DNA of 12,122 nucleotides from UBA10001 sp964349095 (GCA_964349095.1 CAYGFD010000019.1:1-12122), one strand, 5' to 3'; counted from the first letter of the stretch, positions 1 to 6,056 are shown. The notes: generated from the sequence alone by a model not told the origin. Numbers and translations: made by a program.

Positions 1-64
1 AAAAAATAGCACCAATGGTTCTAAAAATAATCTTTACATAGATAAAAAAACTATTTTCTTTGTA

Positions 65-1240
65 ATGAAGATATTTGTAACTAGTTTCCTTTTCTTAAAC
101 TTTATATCTTTCACAATTTTTTATAATGTAATTGACAAAAACCGTCTTAATCATTCATATACTTACTTAGCGGAAAGTTTTCTACATGGCCAATTTAATT
201 TCTATCAAATTCCACCGAGTAGCTCCGACATCATAAAATGGAACGATAATTACTACTGGCACCTTCCTCCGCTACCAGCTATTTTACTAATACCCCAAGT
301 CATCATACTTGGCCCAGCTTTTGGCCTAGGTGTAATGCAATTATTGATTATAACCACTATATTTATTACTTGTTATTTTATTGCTAAAAAATACCTATTT
401 TCCAAAGTAAATTCTTGGTGGCTAGCCTTTGCCTTTATTTACGCATCTATTTTTCAAGCCGTGGCTTTCGTGGCCGATGATTGGCGCATTGGTAACGCCT
501 TAGGAACCCTTTTTTCACTGTTAGCAATATATAATTATATTAATGGCAAAAGGATTTGGCTTACGGGTTTTTTTACCGCTCTGGCGTTTTTAACTAGAAT
601 GGAATCGGGCTTTATTATTTTACTTTTCTCACTGGATTTAATATTTGACTCGAGTATTTACTTTAAAGACAAATGCAAAAAATTATCATTTTTGCTTTTA
701 CCCCTACTTATTGCTGGTTTAGCAATTGGATTTTATAACCATGCCCGTTTTGGCAATGCCCTAACTACTGGTTATGAATTTAATCAAATCGCGGACGATC
801 AACAAATTACAGCCAGAGAAAAGTATGGACTTTTTTCACCCAAACTCATACCCAGCAATTTCTATCACTATTTTTTATCATCCTTTGAACCAATTATTGA
901 CCCTACTACCAATCACTTGATTTATCCATATATTAAACTTGGTTCCAGCACTAGCTTCTTTTTAATATCGCCAATTTTTTTATTAATATTTGGAATTAAG
1001 AAAAAAAATAGATTCATGTGGTCAACGGTAGCTACTACCGTTATAATGACCCTTATTCTACTAAGTTATTTTTCCATAATGAAATACGAATTAGGCCCGA
1101 GATATATGATTAGTGTTATGCCCCTGCTATTTTTATTATTGCTTGAGGCGTTAAAAAACAAGCCATTGTCTTATCTTCACTACAGCCTAATAACGATTAG
1201 CAGTTTCCTAAATTATTATTTAATACTATCAATTAGTTAG
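65..1240 (+). CDS. Polytopic membrane protein, GT-C-type glycosyltransferase-like
   Basis: A 391-residue, strongly hydrophobic protein with roughly nine to ten predicted membrane segments. The first segment (about residues 3-22) is followed by a hydrophilic external loop holding HSYTYLAESFLHG (30-42) and YYWHLPPLPA (63-72). This layout resembles GT-C enzymes (GT39/PMT-like), which transfer sugar from a polyprenyl-phosphate donor at the outer face of the membrane. LTRMES (176-181) is another GT-C-like element. I do not see the classical pair of catalytic acidic residues clearly, so the transferase call is inference from fold and neighbours. It is the first visible gene of a + strand operon; the next start follows after 1 nt. 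No ribosome binding site precedes position 65 and the frame is open leftwards to the window edge without another usual start codon, so the real start may lie outside the window. Confidence 0.6.
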   Translation: MKIFVTSFLFLNFISFTIFYNVIDKNRLNHSYTYLAESFLHGQFNFYQIPPSSSDIIKWNDNYYWHLPPLPAILLIPQVIILGPAFGLGVMQLLIITTIFITCYFIAKKYLFSKVNSWWLAFAFIYASIFQAVAFVADDWRIGNALGTLFSLLAIYNYINGKRIWLTGFFTALAFLTRMESGFIILLFSLDLIFDSSIYFKDKCKKLSFLLLPLLIAGLAIGFYNHARFGNALTTGYEFNQIADDQQITAREKYGLFSPKLIPSNFYHYFLSSFEPIIDPTTNHLIYPYIKLGSSTSFFLISPIFLLIFGIKKKNRFMWSTVATTVIMTLILLSYFSIMKYELGPRYMISVMPLLFLLLLEALKNKPLSYLHYSLITISSFLNYYLILSIS

Positions 1241-1241
1241 A

Positions 1242-1949
1242 ATGGCTAATATTTTGTCGATTGTTGTACCAAACTACAATGAAGAAAAAACTATAGCAAC
1301 GGTAATAGATAAACTACTTACCCTTGTGATACCTGATTACTCTCTAGAAATAATTATTGTTGATGACTGTTCCACCGACAATTCAATCGCGATTATAAAC
1401 AATTATATTAAAGGTGATAAGGTCAAACTATTAAGACACGAATTTAATCATGGTAAAGGGGCGGCAATTAAAACAGCCATTCCCCACTTAAATGGCGCTT
1501 ACACTATAATACAGGACGCCGATTTAGAATATGATGTTAACGATATTAAAAAAATCATTGACTATACAGTAGAACAGAATAATAATAATTTGGTTGTTTA
1601 TGGATCTCGTAATCTGAATAAAGATTATAAAAGAAACTTTTCGCCCTACTATTGGGGTGTAAAACTACTAACTATGGTTGGAAATATATTGTATAATCAA
1701 AAAATAACCGACCAATACACTTGCTACAAATTAATCCCTACCCATTTACTTAAAAAAATTAATTTGCAATCAAGCGGGTTTGAAATGGAGGCGGAAATCA
1801 CGGCTAAAGTAAGTAAATTGAATTATAAGATACACGAGGTACCCATTTCTTACCAGGGACGCTCAAAGAAGGACGGGAAAAAAATTAAATTCGTTGACGC
1901 TTTTAAAGGTTTAAAGACCTTATTAATTGCTTATAAGAAATACAGCTAG
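1242..1949 (+). CDS. Family 2 glycosyltransferase (DPM/DPG-synthase-like)
   Basis: A 235-residue GT-A-fold enzyme without membrane segments. Visible motifs in order are VVPNYNEE (8-15, nucleotide binding), DDCSTD (41-46), HGKGAAI (70-76), the metal-binding QDADLEYD (91-98, DXD type), GSR (121-123), the acceptor-site region SSGFEMEAE (177-185), and YQGRSKKDGKKI (204-215), which is typical of this subfamily. Such enzymes move a sugar from a nucleotide-sugar to polyprenyl phosphate or another lipid on the cytoplasmic face. The donor and acceptor cannot be read from the sequence. It sits 1 nt after the GT-C-like gene and 1 nt before the GtrA gene, which supports a joint role in making and flipping a lipid-linked sugar. 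The length is normal for the family. The ATG start at 1242 lacks a recognisable Shine-Dalgarno, so translation is probably coupled to the preceding gene. Confidence 0.9.
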   Translation: MANILSIVVPNYNEEKTIATVIDKLLTLVIPDYSLEIIIVDDCSTDNSIAIINNYIKGDKVKLLRHEFNHGKGAAIKTAIPHLNGAYTIIQDADLEYDVNDIKKIIDYTVEQNNNNLVVYGSRNLNKDYKRNFSPYYWGVKLLTMVGNILYNQKITDQYTCYKLIPTHLLKKINLQSSGFEMEAEITAKVSKLNYKIHEVPISYQGRSKKDGKKIKFVDAFKGLKTLLIAYKKYS

Positions 1950-1950
1950 T

Positions 1951-2334
1951 ATGAAAAGGTTTATATTTTTCTCTATCTCAGGAAGCGTCTCTCTTTTTAC
2001 AGATGTTTCTTTACTTTACATCCTCACGGATATTTTTAATGTTTGGTATTTACTTTCTGCTACTATTTCATTCTTAATAGCAAGCATCGTACACTTCACT
2101 ATTCTTAGGTTATGGGTTTTTGAACACAATAAAGTGAACCACTGGAAACAGTTCTCTTACTTTTTCTCAATTCACACAGCTAACTTAATTTTAGGACTCA
2201 CTTTGTTATACCTGCTGGTCGAATATGCTGGAGCTTGGTATATTTTAGCAAAAATTTTAACGGTTAGTGTAACGGTTTTTTCAAACTTTTTTTTACAAAG
2301 ACGTTTCACGTTTAATCCTCAAACACCTATTTAA
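1951..2334 (+). CDS. GtrA-like family membrane protein
   Basis: A 127-residue protein with four predicted membrane helices and two repeats, each ending in a basic-aromatic motif: LRLWVF (52-57) and LQRRFTF (115-121). That is the hallmark of the GtrA family. GtrA proteins are thought to flip polyprenyl-phosphate-linked sugars (for example in O-antigen glucosylation) or otherwise assist GT-C enzymes. I chose the ATG at 1951 because it follows the previous stop codon (1947-1949) by 1 nt and gives the usual N-terminus, MKRFIFFSISG. A TTG further upstream (1927) would overlap the previous gene and add an atypical extension. The stop codon overlaps the ATG of the next gene by 1 nt (TAATG), which indicates translational coupling. 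The flanking GT2 genes are typical GtrA partners. The family assignment is firm; the substrate is unknown. Confidence 0.85.
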   Translation: MKRFIFFSISGSVSLFTDVSLLYILTDIFNVWYLLSATISFLIASIVHFTILRLWVFEHNKVNHWKQFSYFFSIHTANLILGLTLLYLLVEYAGAWYILAKILTVSVTVFSNFFLQRRFTFNPQTPI

Positions 2335-3044
2335 TGGATTCAACCAAAATCACCATCATTATCCCGACCTTTAATGAAGTTGATAATATACCATCTTTAT
2401 TAGAGAGAATTTCAAATCTCCGGTTGGATATTAAAGTTTTATTTATTGATGATAATTCGCCAGACGGCACCGCTGAATTAATTAATAAATTAAAGTCTCA
2501 ATATAGTTTTATCGAGCTTTTAAGTAAGCCAACTAAAGAGGGGTTAGGGGCGGCCTATAAAACGGGCTTCGCTCACGCCTTAAAACAAGGAGCCGATATT
2601 GTAGGCGAGATGGATGCCGACCTCTCTCACCAACCTGAGGATTTACCTACACTGATTAAAGCAAGTGCTGACGGCGCTCAGGTGGTAATAGGCTCTAGGA
2701 GAATTGCGGGGGGGAAAATTGTTGGTTGGTCCGCTTTTAGAAGACTAGAAAGCATAGCGGCGACTATTATTGCTCGCTTGTTATTGGGGTTAAAAACTAG
2801 AGATATTACCTCTGGTTTTAGGCTTTATGATAAGCAAGCACTTGAAAAAATACCTTGGACAACCGTTACTACTTCAGGGTATGCTTGGCAGGAAGAGTTG
2901 CTTTATTATGCAGAGAAATTAAAATTAGATATTGTAGAAGTACCAATTACTTTCACAGACAGGCAACGAGGCGTTTCTAAACTATCCATTAATGATATCA
3001 TTGAGTTCTTCTCAACAATACTTAGGCTAAAATTTAGACGTTAG
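2334..3044 (+). CDS. Polyprenol-phosphate mannose synthase-like glycosyltransferase (GT2)
   Basis: A 236-residue enzyme closely matching the short, membrane-anchor-free Dpm1 class. Motifs in order are IIIPTFNE (8-15), IDDNSPDGT (38-46), GLGAAYKTGF (70-79), the metal-binding MDADLSHQP (93-101), GSRR (120-123), SGFRLY (160-165) and DRQRGVSKL (209-217). Family members transfer mannose (or glucose) from GDP- or UDP-sugar to polyprenyl phosphate on the inner face of the membrane, providing the donor for GT-C transferases. Both a GT-C-like gene and a GtrA gene are in the same operon, which fits. Mannose is inferred from family resemblance only. The start overlaps the GtrA stop by 1 nt. The length and motif order are fully normal, with no sign of damage. 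Confidence 0.92.
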   Translation: MDSTKITIIIPTFNEVDNIPSLLERISNLRLDIKVLFIDDNSPDGTAELINKLKSQYSFIELLSKPTKEGLGAAYKTGFAHALKQGADIVGEMDADLSHQPEDLPTLIKASADGAQVVIGSRRIAGGKIVGWSAFRRLESIAATIIARLLLGLKTRDITSGFRLYDKQALEKIPWTTVTTSGYAWQEELLYYAEKLKLDIVEVPITFTDRQRGVSKLSINDIIEFFSTILRLKFRR

Positions 3045-3050
3045 TTAGTT

Positions 3051-4031
3051 ATGATACAGGAATCCTTATTAGTTGGCATGCATTTTATCTTGCTTTTTTT
3101 AATACTGATTATTATCTATTTTCTCAGCCGACTTTTTTACATATTTTTTAAAATATTCATACTAAAGAATACTGAAAGCAAACCGGATATTAAGATACTA
3201 ACTGTTTCTACACTTTCTTTGCTCGCGTTGTTCGGATTATCTTTTTTTATACCATCCCTTATCATCCATTTAATTAACATAAATGCTGATCCACAAACGA
3301 TCATTTTCAATAACCATGTACTAATGGAGTGGGATAGACAGCTTTTTTCAAATTATGTTCCTTTCTGGATGCAATCGAGTGCCAATCATTGGCGATTTAT
3401 TTTTGATTTCTTTTCGCCGCTACTGATTTTTAGTTACCGCTTAATCACCATTACTATGTGTGGAGTATTTTCCTGGCTACTCATCACGCATCACCGCCAA
3501 TTCTACCAAATGTTCGCTGCGGTCATTTTATCTTTAATCCTCAGCTTACCCATCTGGTATGCCTTTCCCGCCACTACCCCCCGGGATGCTTTTTGGTTAA
3601 ATAAGGATAAAGCAGTATATGGCGACGATATTGGGATGGCTTTAAATGATTATCAACCTAATAAACGACTAGACGGCTTCTTGAATCGTGAGGGATTAAT
3701 TACTATCCCAGACGATACAATACCAATAACATCCATGCCCAGTATGCATATTGCTTGGGCAACTGTAGTGCTTTATTTTTCCTGGATTATTGGCTGGCCA
3801 CTACTAATATTTATAATCCCTTATTACATCCTGAACTTTACCGCTACCATGTTCACACTACAGCATTATGCGGTTGATACTATCGGCGGTTTACTTGTAG
3901 CAATAATTGCAATATTGATATCCAAAATAATATACCCGATAAAGCCGGTCTCAAAACCAACTCTAACGACGATAATTCAAAAAGACATAGCCATTTTTAA
4001 ACAGTGGCTAAAATCAAATAAAAATAAATAG
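3051..4031 (+). CDS. PAP2-superfamily membrane protein (Aur1/inositol-phosphorylceramide-synthase-like)
   Basis: A 326-residue membrane protein with about seven predicted helices. The phosphatase/transferase signature is visible as TPRD (176-179), PSMH with H233 (230-233), and HYAVD with H272 and D276 (272-276). The last two correspond to the PAP2 PSxH and HxxxD motifs, and the two histidines plus aspartate form the catalytic triad in this superfamily. The first motif is PATTPRD rather than the KxxxxxxRP of ordinary PAP2 phosphatases. That form is seen in the Aur1-like branch, which swaps a phospho-head group between lipids. It could therefore be a lipid phosphate phosphatase recycling polyprenyl (pyro)phosphate, or a head-group transferase; the sequence does not decide. 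It starts 6 nt after the preceding GT2 gene and ends the operon. Its stop codon is 2 nt from that of the convergent pilin gene. Confidence 0.85.
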   Translation: MIQESLLVGMHFILLFLILIIIYFLSRLFYIFFKIFILKNTESKPDIKILTVSTLSLLALFGLSFFIPSLIIHLININADPQTIIFNNHVLMEWDRQLFSNYVPFWMQSSANHWRFIFDFFSPLLIFSYRLITITMCGVFSWLLITHHRQFYQMFAAVILSLILSLPIWYAFPATTPRDAFWLNKDKAVYGDDIGMALNDYQPNKRLDGFLNREGLITIPDDTIPITSMPSMHIAWATVVLYFSWIIGWPLLIFIIPYYILNFTATMFTLQHYAVDTIGGLLVAIIAILISKIIYPIKPVSKPTLTTIIQKDIAIFKQWLKSNKNK

Positions 4032-4049
4032 TTTTACTGGCAAGTAAAA
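4032..4049. terminator. Short AT-rich hairpin between two convergent genes (possible bidirectional terminator)
   Basis: A 7-bp stem, TTTTACT (4032-4038) with AGTAAAA (4043-4049), closes a GGCA loop. It lies at the junction of the convergent + and - operons and overlaps the last codons of the - strand pilin gene. The stem is weak (one G-C pair), so a terminator role is only suggestive. No other terminator-like structure is visible between the two operons. Confidence 0.3.
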
Positions 4050-4507
4050 ACTGGCGGGGTAGCGCCATCGGGAGTAGGAGTTAGACCAGAGCAGCACTCT
4101 GCACTACCGGCTACTACCTGCCCGACCTGAACACAGGCCTGGCTTTGGGTTTGATTTGATAACGCCTTAGTAATATTGTTAATAGCAAATTTTACCACTG
4201 CTAGCGATGTCATGACTATAACTAAACCAATAACCGCTCCGATCAACATGGCTTTGGCTTTGGCAACTTTTTCATCATTGCCCGCCGCGGTCATCCATTG
4301 ATAACCAGAATAAATTATCATAACCAAAACAATTACGCCAACAAAACTCAATATAGTGTTTATTATCATAACAATCACTAAGGTCAATGGTGGACGACCG
4401 GTAGGTAAAGAATATTGTGCCACGTCAAAAATACCAAACGGATCAGCTGCTCGCGCCGCTAGTGGAAAAAGAAGATAAGCAAAAGTTGAGTATAATATTT
4501 TTTTCAT
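4034..4507 (-). CDS. T4SS-type pilin-domain protein with cysteine tail (minor pilin)
   Basis: A 157-residue protein. It has a signal peptide with likely cleavage after ARA (residue 20), then two hydrophobic helices (about 43-66 and 87-108). These are separated by the conserved loop YSGYQWMTAAGNDEKVAKAK (66-85). This is the pattern of the small VirB2-like pilins called T4SS pilin (Pfam T4SS_pilin, named from memory) in Patescibacteria. After the second helix comes an extra tail with four cysteines (125, 138, 139, 156), including a CC pair. That suggests a disulfide-bonded exposed domain and a minor or tip role rather than a bulk subunit. It lies 2 nt downstream of another pilin gene and has no clear ribosome binding site, so it is probably translationally coupled. 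It ends the - strand pilin cluster. Confidence 0.82.
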   Translation of the reverse strand: MKKILYSTFAYLLFPLAARAADPFGIFDVAQYSLPTGRPPLTLVIVMIINTILSFVGVIVLVMIIYSGYQWMTAAGNDEKVAKAKAMLIGAVIGLVIVMTSLAVVKFAINNITKALSNQTQSQACVQVGQVVAGSAECCSGLTPTPDGATPPVFTCQ

Positions 4508-4509
4508 AA

Positions 4510-4866
4510 TTAACCAGCGGCTATTTTTAATCTTAAATAAATATATTGAGCAATGGCGTAAGATGCCACAACAATCACTAACCCAATTAACGTTGAGGCC
4601 ATTAATTTTTTGGCCTTGGTAACCTTTTCCTCATTACCCGATGAAGTCATCCATAACCAACCGCTATACAGGGTCAAAATCAACAAAATAACCCCGAGAA
4701 CAGACAAAGAAAGGTTAATTATTCTAGCAACAATATTTACTGGGTCGGCCGTATTTGTGGGAATGCCAGCGGCATCGGCAGTAACCTTCAAACCAAAATC
4801 TGGTACTTGAGCAGAAACAAATCGGGGTAAAACTAGCGAGTAAAATAACCAAAAATACTTTTTCAT
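4510..4866 (-). CDS. T4SS-type pilin-domain protein, short form
   Basis: A 118-residue protein with a signal peptide (probable cleavage after VSA, residue 19), a short polar N-terminal segment (20-42), two hydrophobic helices (about 44-67 and 88-110) and the conserved loop YSGWLWMTSSGNEEKVTKAK (67-86). It has the pilin architecture without a cysteine tail, so it could be an assembled subunit. It resembles the duplicated pilins upstream in length and layout but has diverged strongly from them. A promoter-like pair lies immediately upstream (4878-4906), just after the terminator of the previous unit, so this gene and the one 2 nt downstream probably form a separate two-gene transcript. There is no Shine-Dalgarno before the ATG. 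The predicted 5' leader is only a few nucleotides, hinting at leaderless translation. Confidence 0.8.
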   Translation of the reverse strand: MKKYFWLFYSLVLPRFVSAQVPDFGLKVTADAAGIPTNTADPVNIVARIINLSLSVLGVILLILTLYSGWLWMTSSGNEEKVTKAKKLMASTLIGLVIVVASYAIAQYIYLRLKIAAG

Positions 4867-4877
4867 AAGCTGAATTT

Positions 4878-4906
4878 AGTATATTGCCTAAATCACAAAA
4901 AAACAA
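4878..4906 (-). promoter_or_regulatory. Putative sigma-70-type promoter for the two-gene minor pilin transcript
   Basis: Reading the - strand, TTGTTT (4901-4906) is followed after exactly 17 nt by TATACT (4878-4883). The -10 matches consensus at five of six positions, the -35 at three of six. It lies between the terminator hairpin at 4918-4948 and the pilin start at 4866. Transcription would begin about 5 nt before the ATG, leaving no room for a ribosome binding site. Confidence 0.5.
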
Positions 4907-4912
4907 GAATCC

Positions 4913-4967
4913 AAAACAAAACACCCCTCCAAGTAGGAAGGGTGTTTTAAAATCAAAGTAAAGATTA
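4913..4967. repeat. 55-bp direct repeat at the left edge of the scaffold gap
   Basis: This stretch is identical to 5068-5122. It contains the complement of a TAA stop codon (4965-4967) and the terminator hairpin that follows a pilin gene. The copy ends exactly where the N run begins and its partner starts exactly where the N run ends. That is the signature of two contigs sharing a k-mer-sized end overlap at a branching point in the assembly graph. Confidence 0.85.
4918..4948 (-). terminator. Rho-independent terminator (left copy, beside gap)
   Basis: Stem AAAACACCC (4918-4926) pairs with GGGTGTTTT (4940-4948), extended inward after one mismatch by three more pairs, with an AAGTA loop. In - strand transcripts it ends with GUUUUGUUUU. 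It would terminate whatever pilin gene ends at 4965-4967 on the right, the rest of which is hidden in the gap or is the same gene as the one at 5120. Confidence 0.75.
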
Positions 4968-5067
4968 NNNNNNNNNNNNNNNNNNNNNNNNNNNNNNNNN
5001 NNNNNNNNNNNNNNNNNNNNNNNNNNNNNNNNNNNNNNNNNNNNNNNNNNNNNNNNNNNNNNNNNNN
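4968..5067. other. Scaffold gap of exactly 100 N
   Basis: The run of exactly 100 N is the conventional placeholder for a gap of unknown length. Identical 55-bp sequences flank it on both sides. The true distance may therefore be negative (a simple overlap, leaving one terminator) or positive, with one or more extra copies of the duplicated pilin unit (about 490 bp each) left out. No gene can be called across it. Confidence 0.97.
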
Positions 5068-5122
5068 AAAACAAAACACCCCTCCAAGTAGGAAGGGTGT
5101 TTTAAAATCAAAGTAAAGATTA
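5068..5122. repeat. 55-bp direct repeat at the right edge of the scaffold gap
   Basis: It is identical to 4913-4967. Here the sequence continues rightward into a complete pilin gene, of which 5120-5122 is the stop codon complement. Confidence 0.85.
5073..5103 (-). terminator. Rho-independent terminator of major pilin copy A
   Basis: Stem AAAACACCC (5073-5081) pairs with GGGTGTTTT (5095-5103), with three more inner pairs after one C-A mismatch and an AAGTA loop. On the - strand it is followed by a T-rich stretch (TTTTGTTTT). It lies 16 nt downstream of the pilin stop codon, so the pilin gene would be transcribed as its own short mRNA. Confidence 0.85.
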
Positions 5123-5494
5123 CCAGTCTCCGCCACCGACTTCTTTCAATCGAGCAATTACAAAGTTGGCAATAGCTAGAGAAGCAACGATGATTACCAT
5201 ACCGATAACGGCGGCTCCCATCATCTTCTTTGCGCCTTCAATCTTTTCATCATTACCACCCGCGGTCATCCATTGGAAACCAGCGTAGATAATAATCACC
5301 AAAGCGATGACTCCTAGGAATCCTAGAAGAACGTTGATTACGCGACCGATAAGATTTATTAAATCAATATCGCCGTTCAAGTTAAGATCATCTAGATTGG
5401 CTAGACCACCGTTGGTTTGAGCTGAAGCGGCCAAAGGGGCGGCATAAAGCGCTAGTGAGGCTGCAGAATAAAATAGTTTTTTCATATAGTCACC
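5095..5494. repeat. Tandem duplicated pilin unit, copy A
   Basis: It aligns without gaps to 5584-5983 at an offset of 489 bp, from the terminator stem through the whole gene to the Shine-Dalgarno. The 207 bp at 5288-5494 are identical to 5777-5983, including all silent sites. All substitutions fall in 5126-5287, the 3' part of the gene. Beyond both ends (a different hairpin core and different upstream DNA) the similarity stops. Confidence 0.92.
5120..5485 (-). CDS. T4SS-type pilin, putative major pilin (copy A)
   Basis: A 121-residue pilin. Its signal peptide has a likely cleavage after ASA (residue 22). An acidic, asparagine-rich mature N-terminus follows (23-41), then helix 1 (about 49-67), the conserved loop GFQWMTAGGNDEKIEGAKKM (69-88) and helix 2 (about 90-110), ending in GGGDW. 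This matches the VirB2-like two-helix pilin plan with a cytoplasmic loop between the helices. The start at 5485 is fixed by a near-perfect Shine-Dalgarno 7 nt upstream; a TTG at 5503 lies upstream of that site and is not credible. Residues 1-66 are identical to copy B and all ten differences lie in 67-119. The strong ribosome binding site and private terminator suggest a highly expressed structural subunit. I see no convincing -35/-10 pair just upstream, although AT-rich sequence is present. Confidence 0.88.
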   Translation of the reverse strand: MKKLFYSAASLALYAAPLAASAQTNGGLANLDDLNLNGDIDLINLIGRVINVLLGFLGVIALVIIIYAGFQWMTAGGNDEKIEGAKKMMGAAVIGMVIIVASLAIANFVIARLKEVGGGDW

Positions 5495-5499
5495 TCCTT
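5490..5499 (-). promoter_or_regulatory. Strong Shine-Dalgarno of pilin copy A
   Basis: On the - strand AAGGAGGTGA precedes the ATG, a ten-base match to the 16S rRNA 3' end, with 7 nt between GGAGG and the start codon. It decides the start at 5485 and stands out because most genes in the window have no recognisable ribosome binding site. Confidence 0.9.
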
Positions 5500-5562
5500 G
5501 CAAAGGGATGATAATAATTAATAGTGTTTACGAAACCATCTTAACACAACGAGGAATAAAAT

Positions 5563-5592
5563 AAAACACCCCACTAAATAGTGGGGTGTTTT
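5563..5592 (-). terminator. Rho-independent terminator of major pilin copy B
   Basis: A perfect 13-bp stem, AAAACACCCCACT (5563-5575) with AGTGGGGTGTTTT (5580-5592), closes an AAAT loop. On the - strand it is followed by ATTTTATT. It starts 16 nt after the pilin stop codon, separated by the same linker as in copy A, but its hairpin core differs from the copy A hairpin. Confidence 0.92.
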
Positions 5593-5983
5593 AAAATCAA
5601 AGTAAAGATTACCAATCAGCACCGGAAACACTCTTCAAATTATTGACAACAAAGTTGGCAATGGCTAGAGAAGCAACGATGATTACCATACCAATTACGC
5701 CAGCGCCTAACATCTTCTTTGCGCCTTCAATCTTTTCTTCATTACCACCCGCGGTCATCCATTGGAAACCAGCGACGATAATAATCACCAAAGCGATGAC
5801 TCCTAGGAATCCTAGAAGAACGTTGATTACGCGACCGATAAGATTTATTAAATCAATATCGCCGTTCAAGTTAAGATCATCTAGATTGGCTAGACCACCG
5901 TTGGTTTGAGCTGAAGCGGCCAAAGGGGCGGCATAAAGCGCTAGTGAGGCTGCAGAATAAAATAGTTTTTTCATATAGTCACC
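5584..5983. repeat. Tandem duplicated pilin unit, copy B
   Basis: This is the partner of 5095-5494 (offset 489 bp). The segment 5777-5983 is identical to 5288-5494, while 5615-5776 carries all the differences within the gene. The pattern of identical silent sites in one part and clustered changes in another suggests recent duplication or gene conversion. Confidence 0.92.
5609..5974 (-). CDS. T4SS-type pilin, putative major pilin (copy B)
   Basis: A 121-residue pilin with the same plan as copy A: signal peptide to residue 22, helix 1, loop GFQWMTAGGNEEKIEGAKKM (69-88), helix 2 and terminal DW. It differs from copy A at residues 67, 79, 89, 92, 110-112, 115, 117 and 119. Five of these changes cluster in the short C-terminal segment (NNLKSVSGADW against ARLKEVGGGDW), and one changes the aromatic Tyr67 just before the loop to Val. 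It has its own promoter (6016-6044), a strong Shine-Dalgarno and a perfect terminator, so it is a complete monocistronic unit. Whether both copies are assembled together, alternate, or serve as variants cannot be read here. Perfect identity over 207 bp in an assembly with a nearby gap also leaves some risk of misassembly. Confidence 0.88.
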   Translation of the reverse strand: MKKLFYSAASLALYAAPLAASAQTNGGLANLDDLNLNGDIDLINLIGRVINVLLGFLGVIALVIIIVAGFQWMTAGGNEEKIEGAKKMLGAGVIGMVIIVASLAIANFVVNNLKSVSGADW

Positions 5984-5988
5984 CCCTT
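5979..5988 (-). promoter_or_regulatory. Strong Shine-Dalgarno of pilin copy B
   Basis: On the - strand AAGGGGGTGA lies 7 nt before the ATG. It equals the copy A site except for one A-to-G change that still allows G-U pairing with the 16S rRNA end. Confidence 0.85.
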
Positions 5989-6015
5989 TCGATGATTCAA
6001 ATTCATACTTATAAT

Positions 6016-6044
6016 ATTATACCACGTATGGACAAAAAAATCAA
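6016..6044 (-). promoter_or_regulatory. Sigma-70-type promoter of pilin copy B
   Basis: On the - strand TTGATT (6039-6044) is followed after 17 nt by a perfect TATAAT (6016-6021). Transcription would start near 6009, giving a leader of about 35 nt that contains the Shine-Dalgarno. It is the clearest promoter in the window and lies in the 82-nt gap between two pilin genes, where I see no terminator for the upstream operon. Confidence 0.78.
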
Positions 6045-6056
6045 ATATAACTAATT

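Noticed and set aside
1927..1950. TTG start giving an eight-residue extension of the GtrA protein
   Set aside because: It would overlap the previous gene, and the ATG at 1951 gives the standard GtrA N-terminus directly after the previous stop codon.
4610..4810. + strand open frame opposite the short pilin gene
   Set aside because: It is a shadow of the pilin gene on the other strand, with no start signal and no recognisable protein features.
4724..5136. Two - strand open frames running through the N gap (4724-5074 and 4888-5136)
   Set aside because: They are artefacts of translating N as unknown residues. Their real sequence is terminator, promoter and out-of-frame pilin DNA.
5486..5503. 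TTG start giving a six-residue extension of pilin copy A
   Set aside because: The strong Shine-Dalgarno lies inside that extension, and copy B has no such extension, so the ATG at 5485 is the start.
4913..5592. Repeated hairpins (4918, 5073, 5563) considered as a CRISPR-like or mobile repeat array
   Set aside because: They are spaced by genes or the gap, follow stop codons and have T-rich tails, so they are terminators. No spacers, cas genes or transposase are present.
5643..5909. + strand open frame opposite pilin copy B
   Set aside because: It is antisense to a clearly coding pilin and its composition reflects the reverse complement of that gene.
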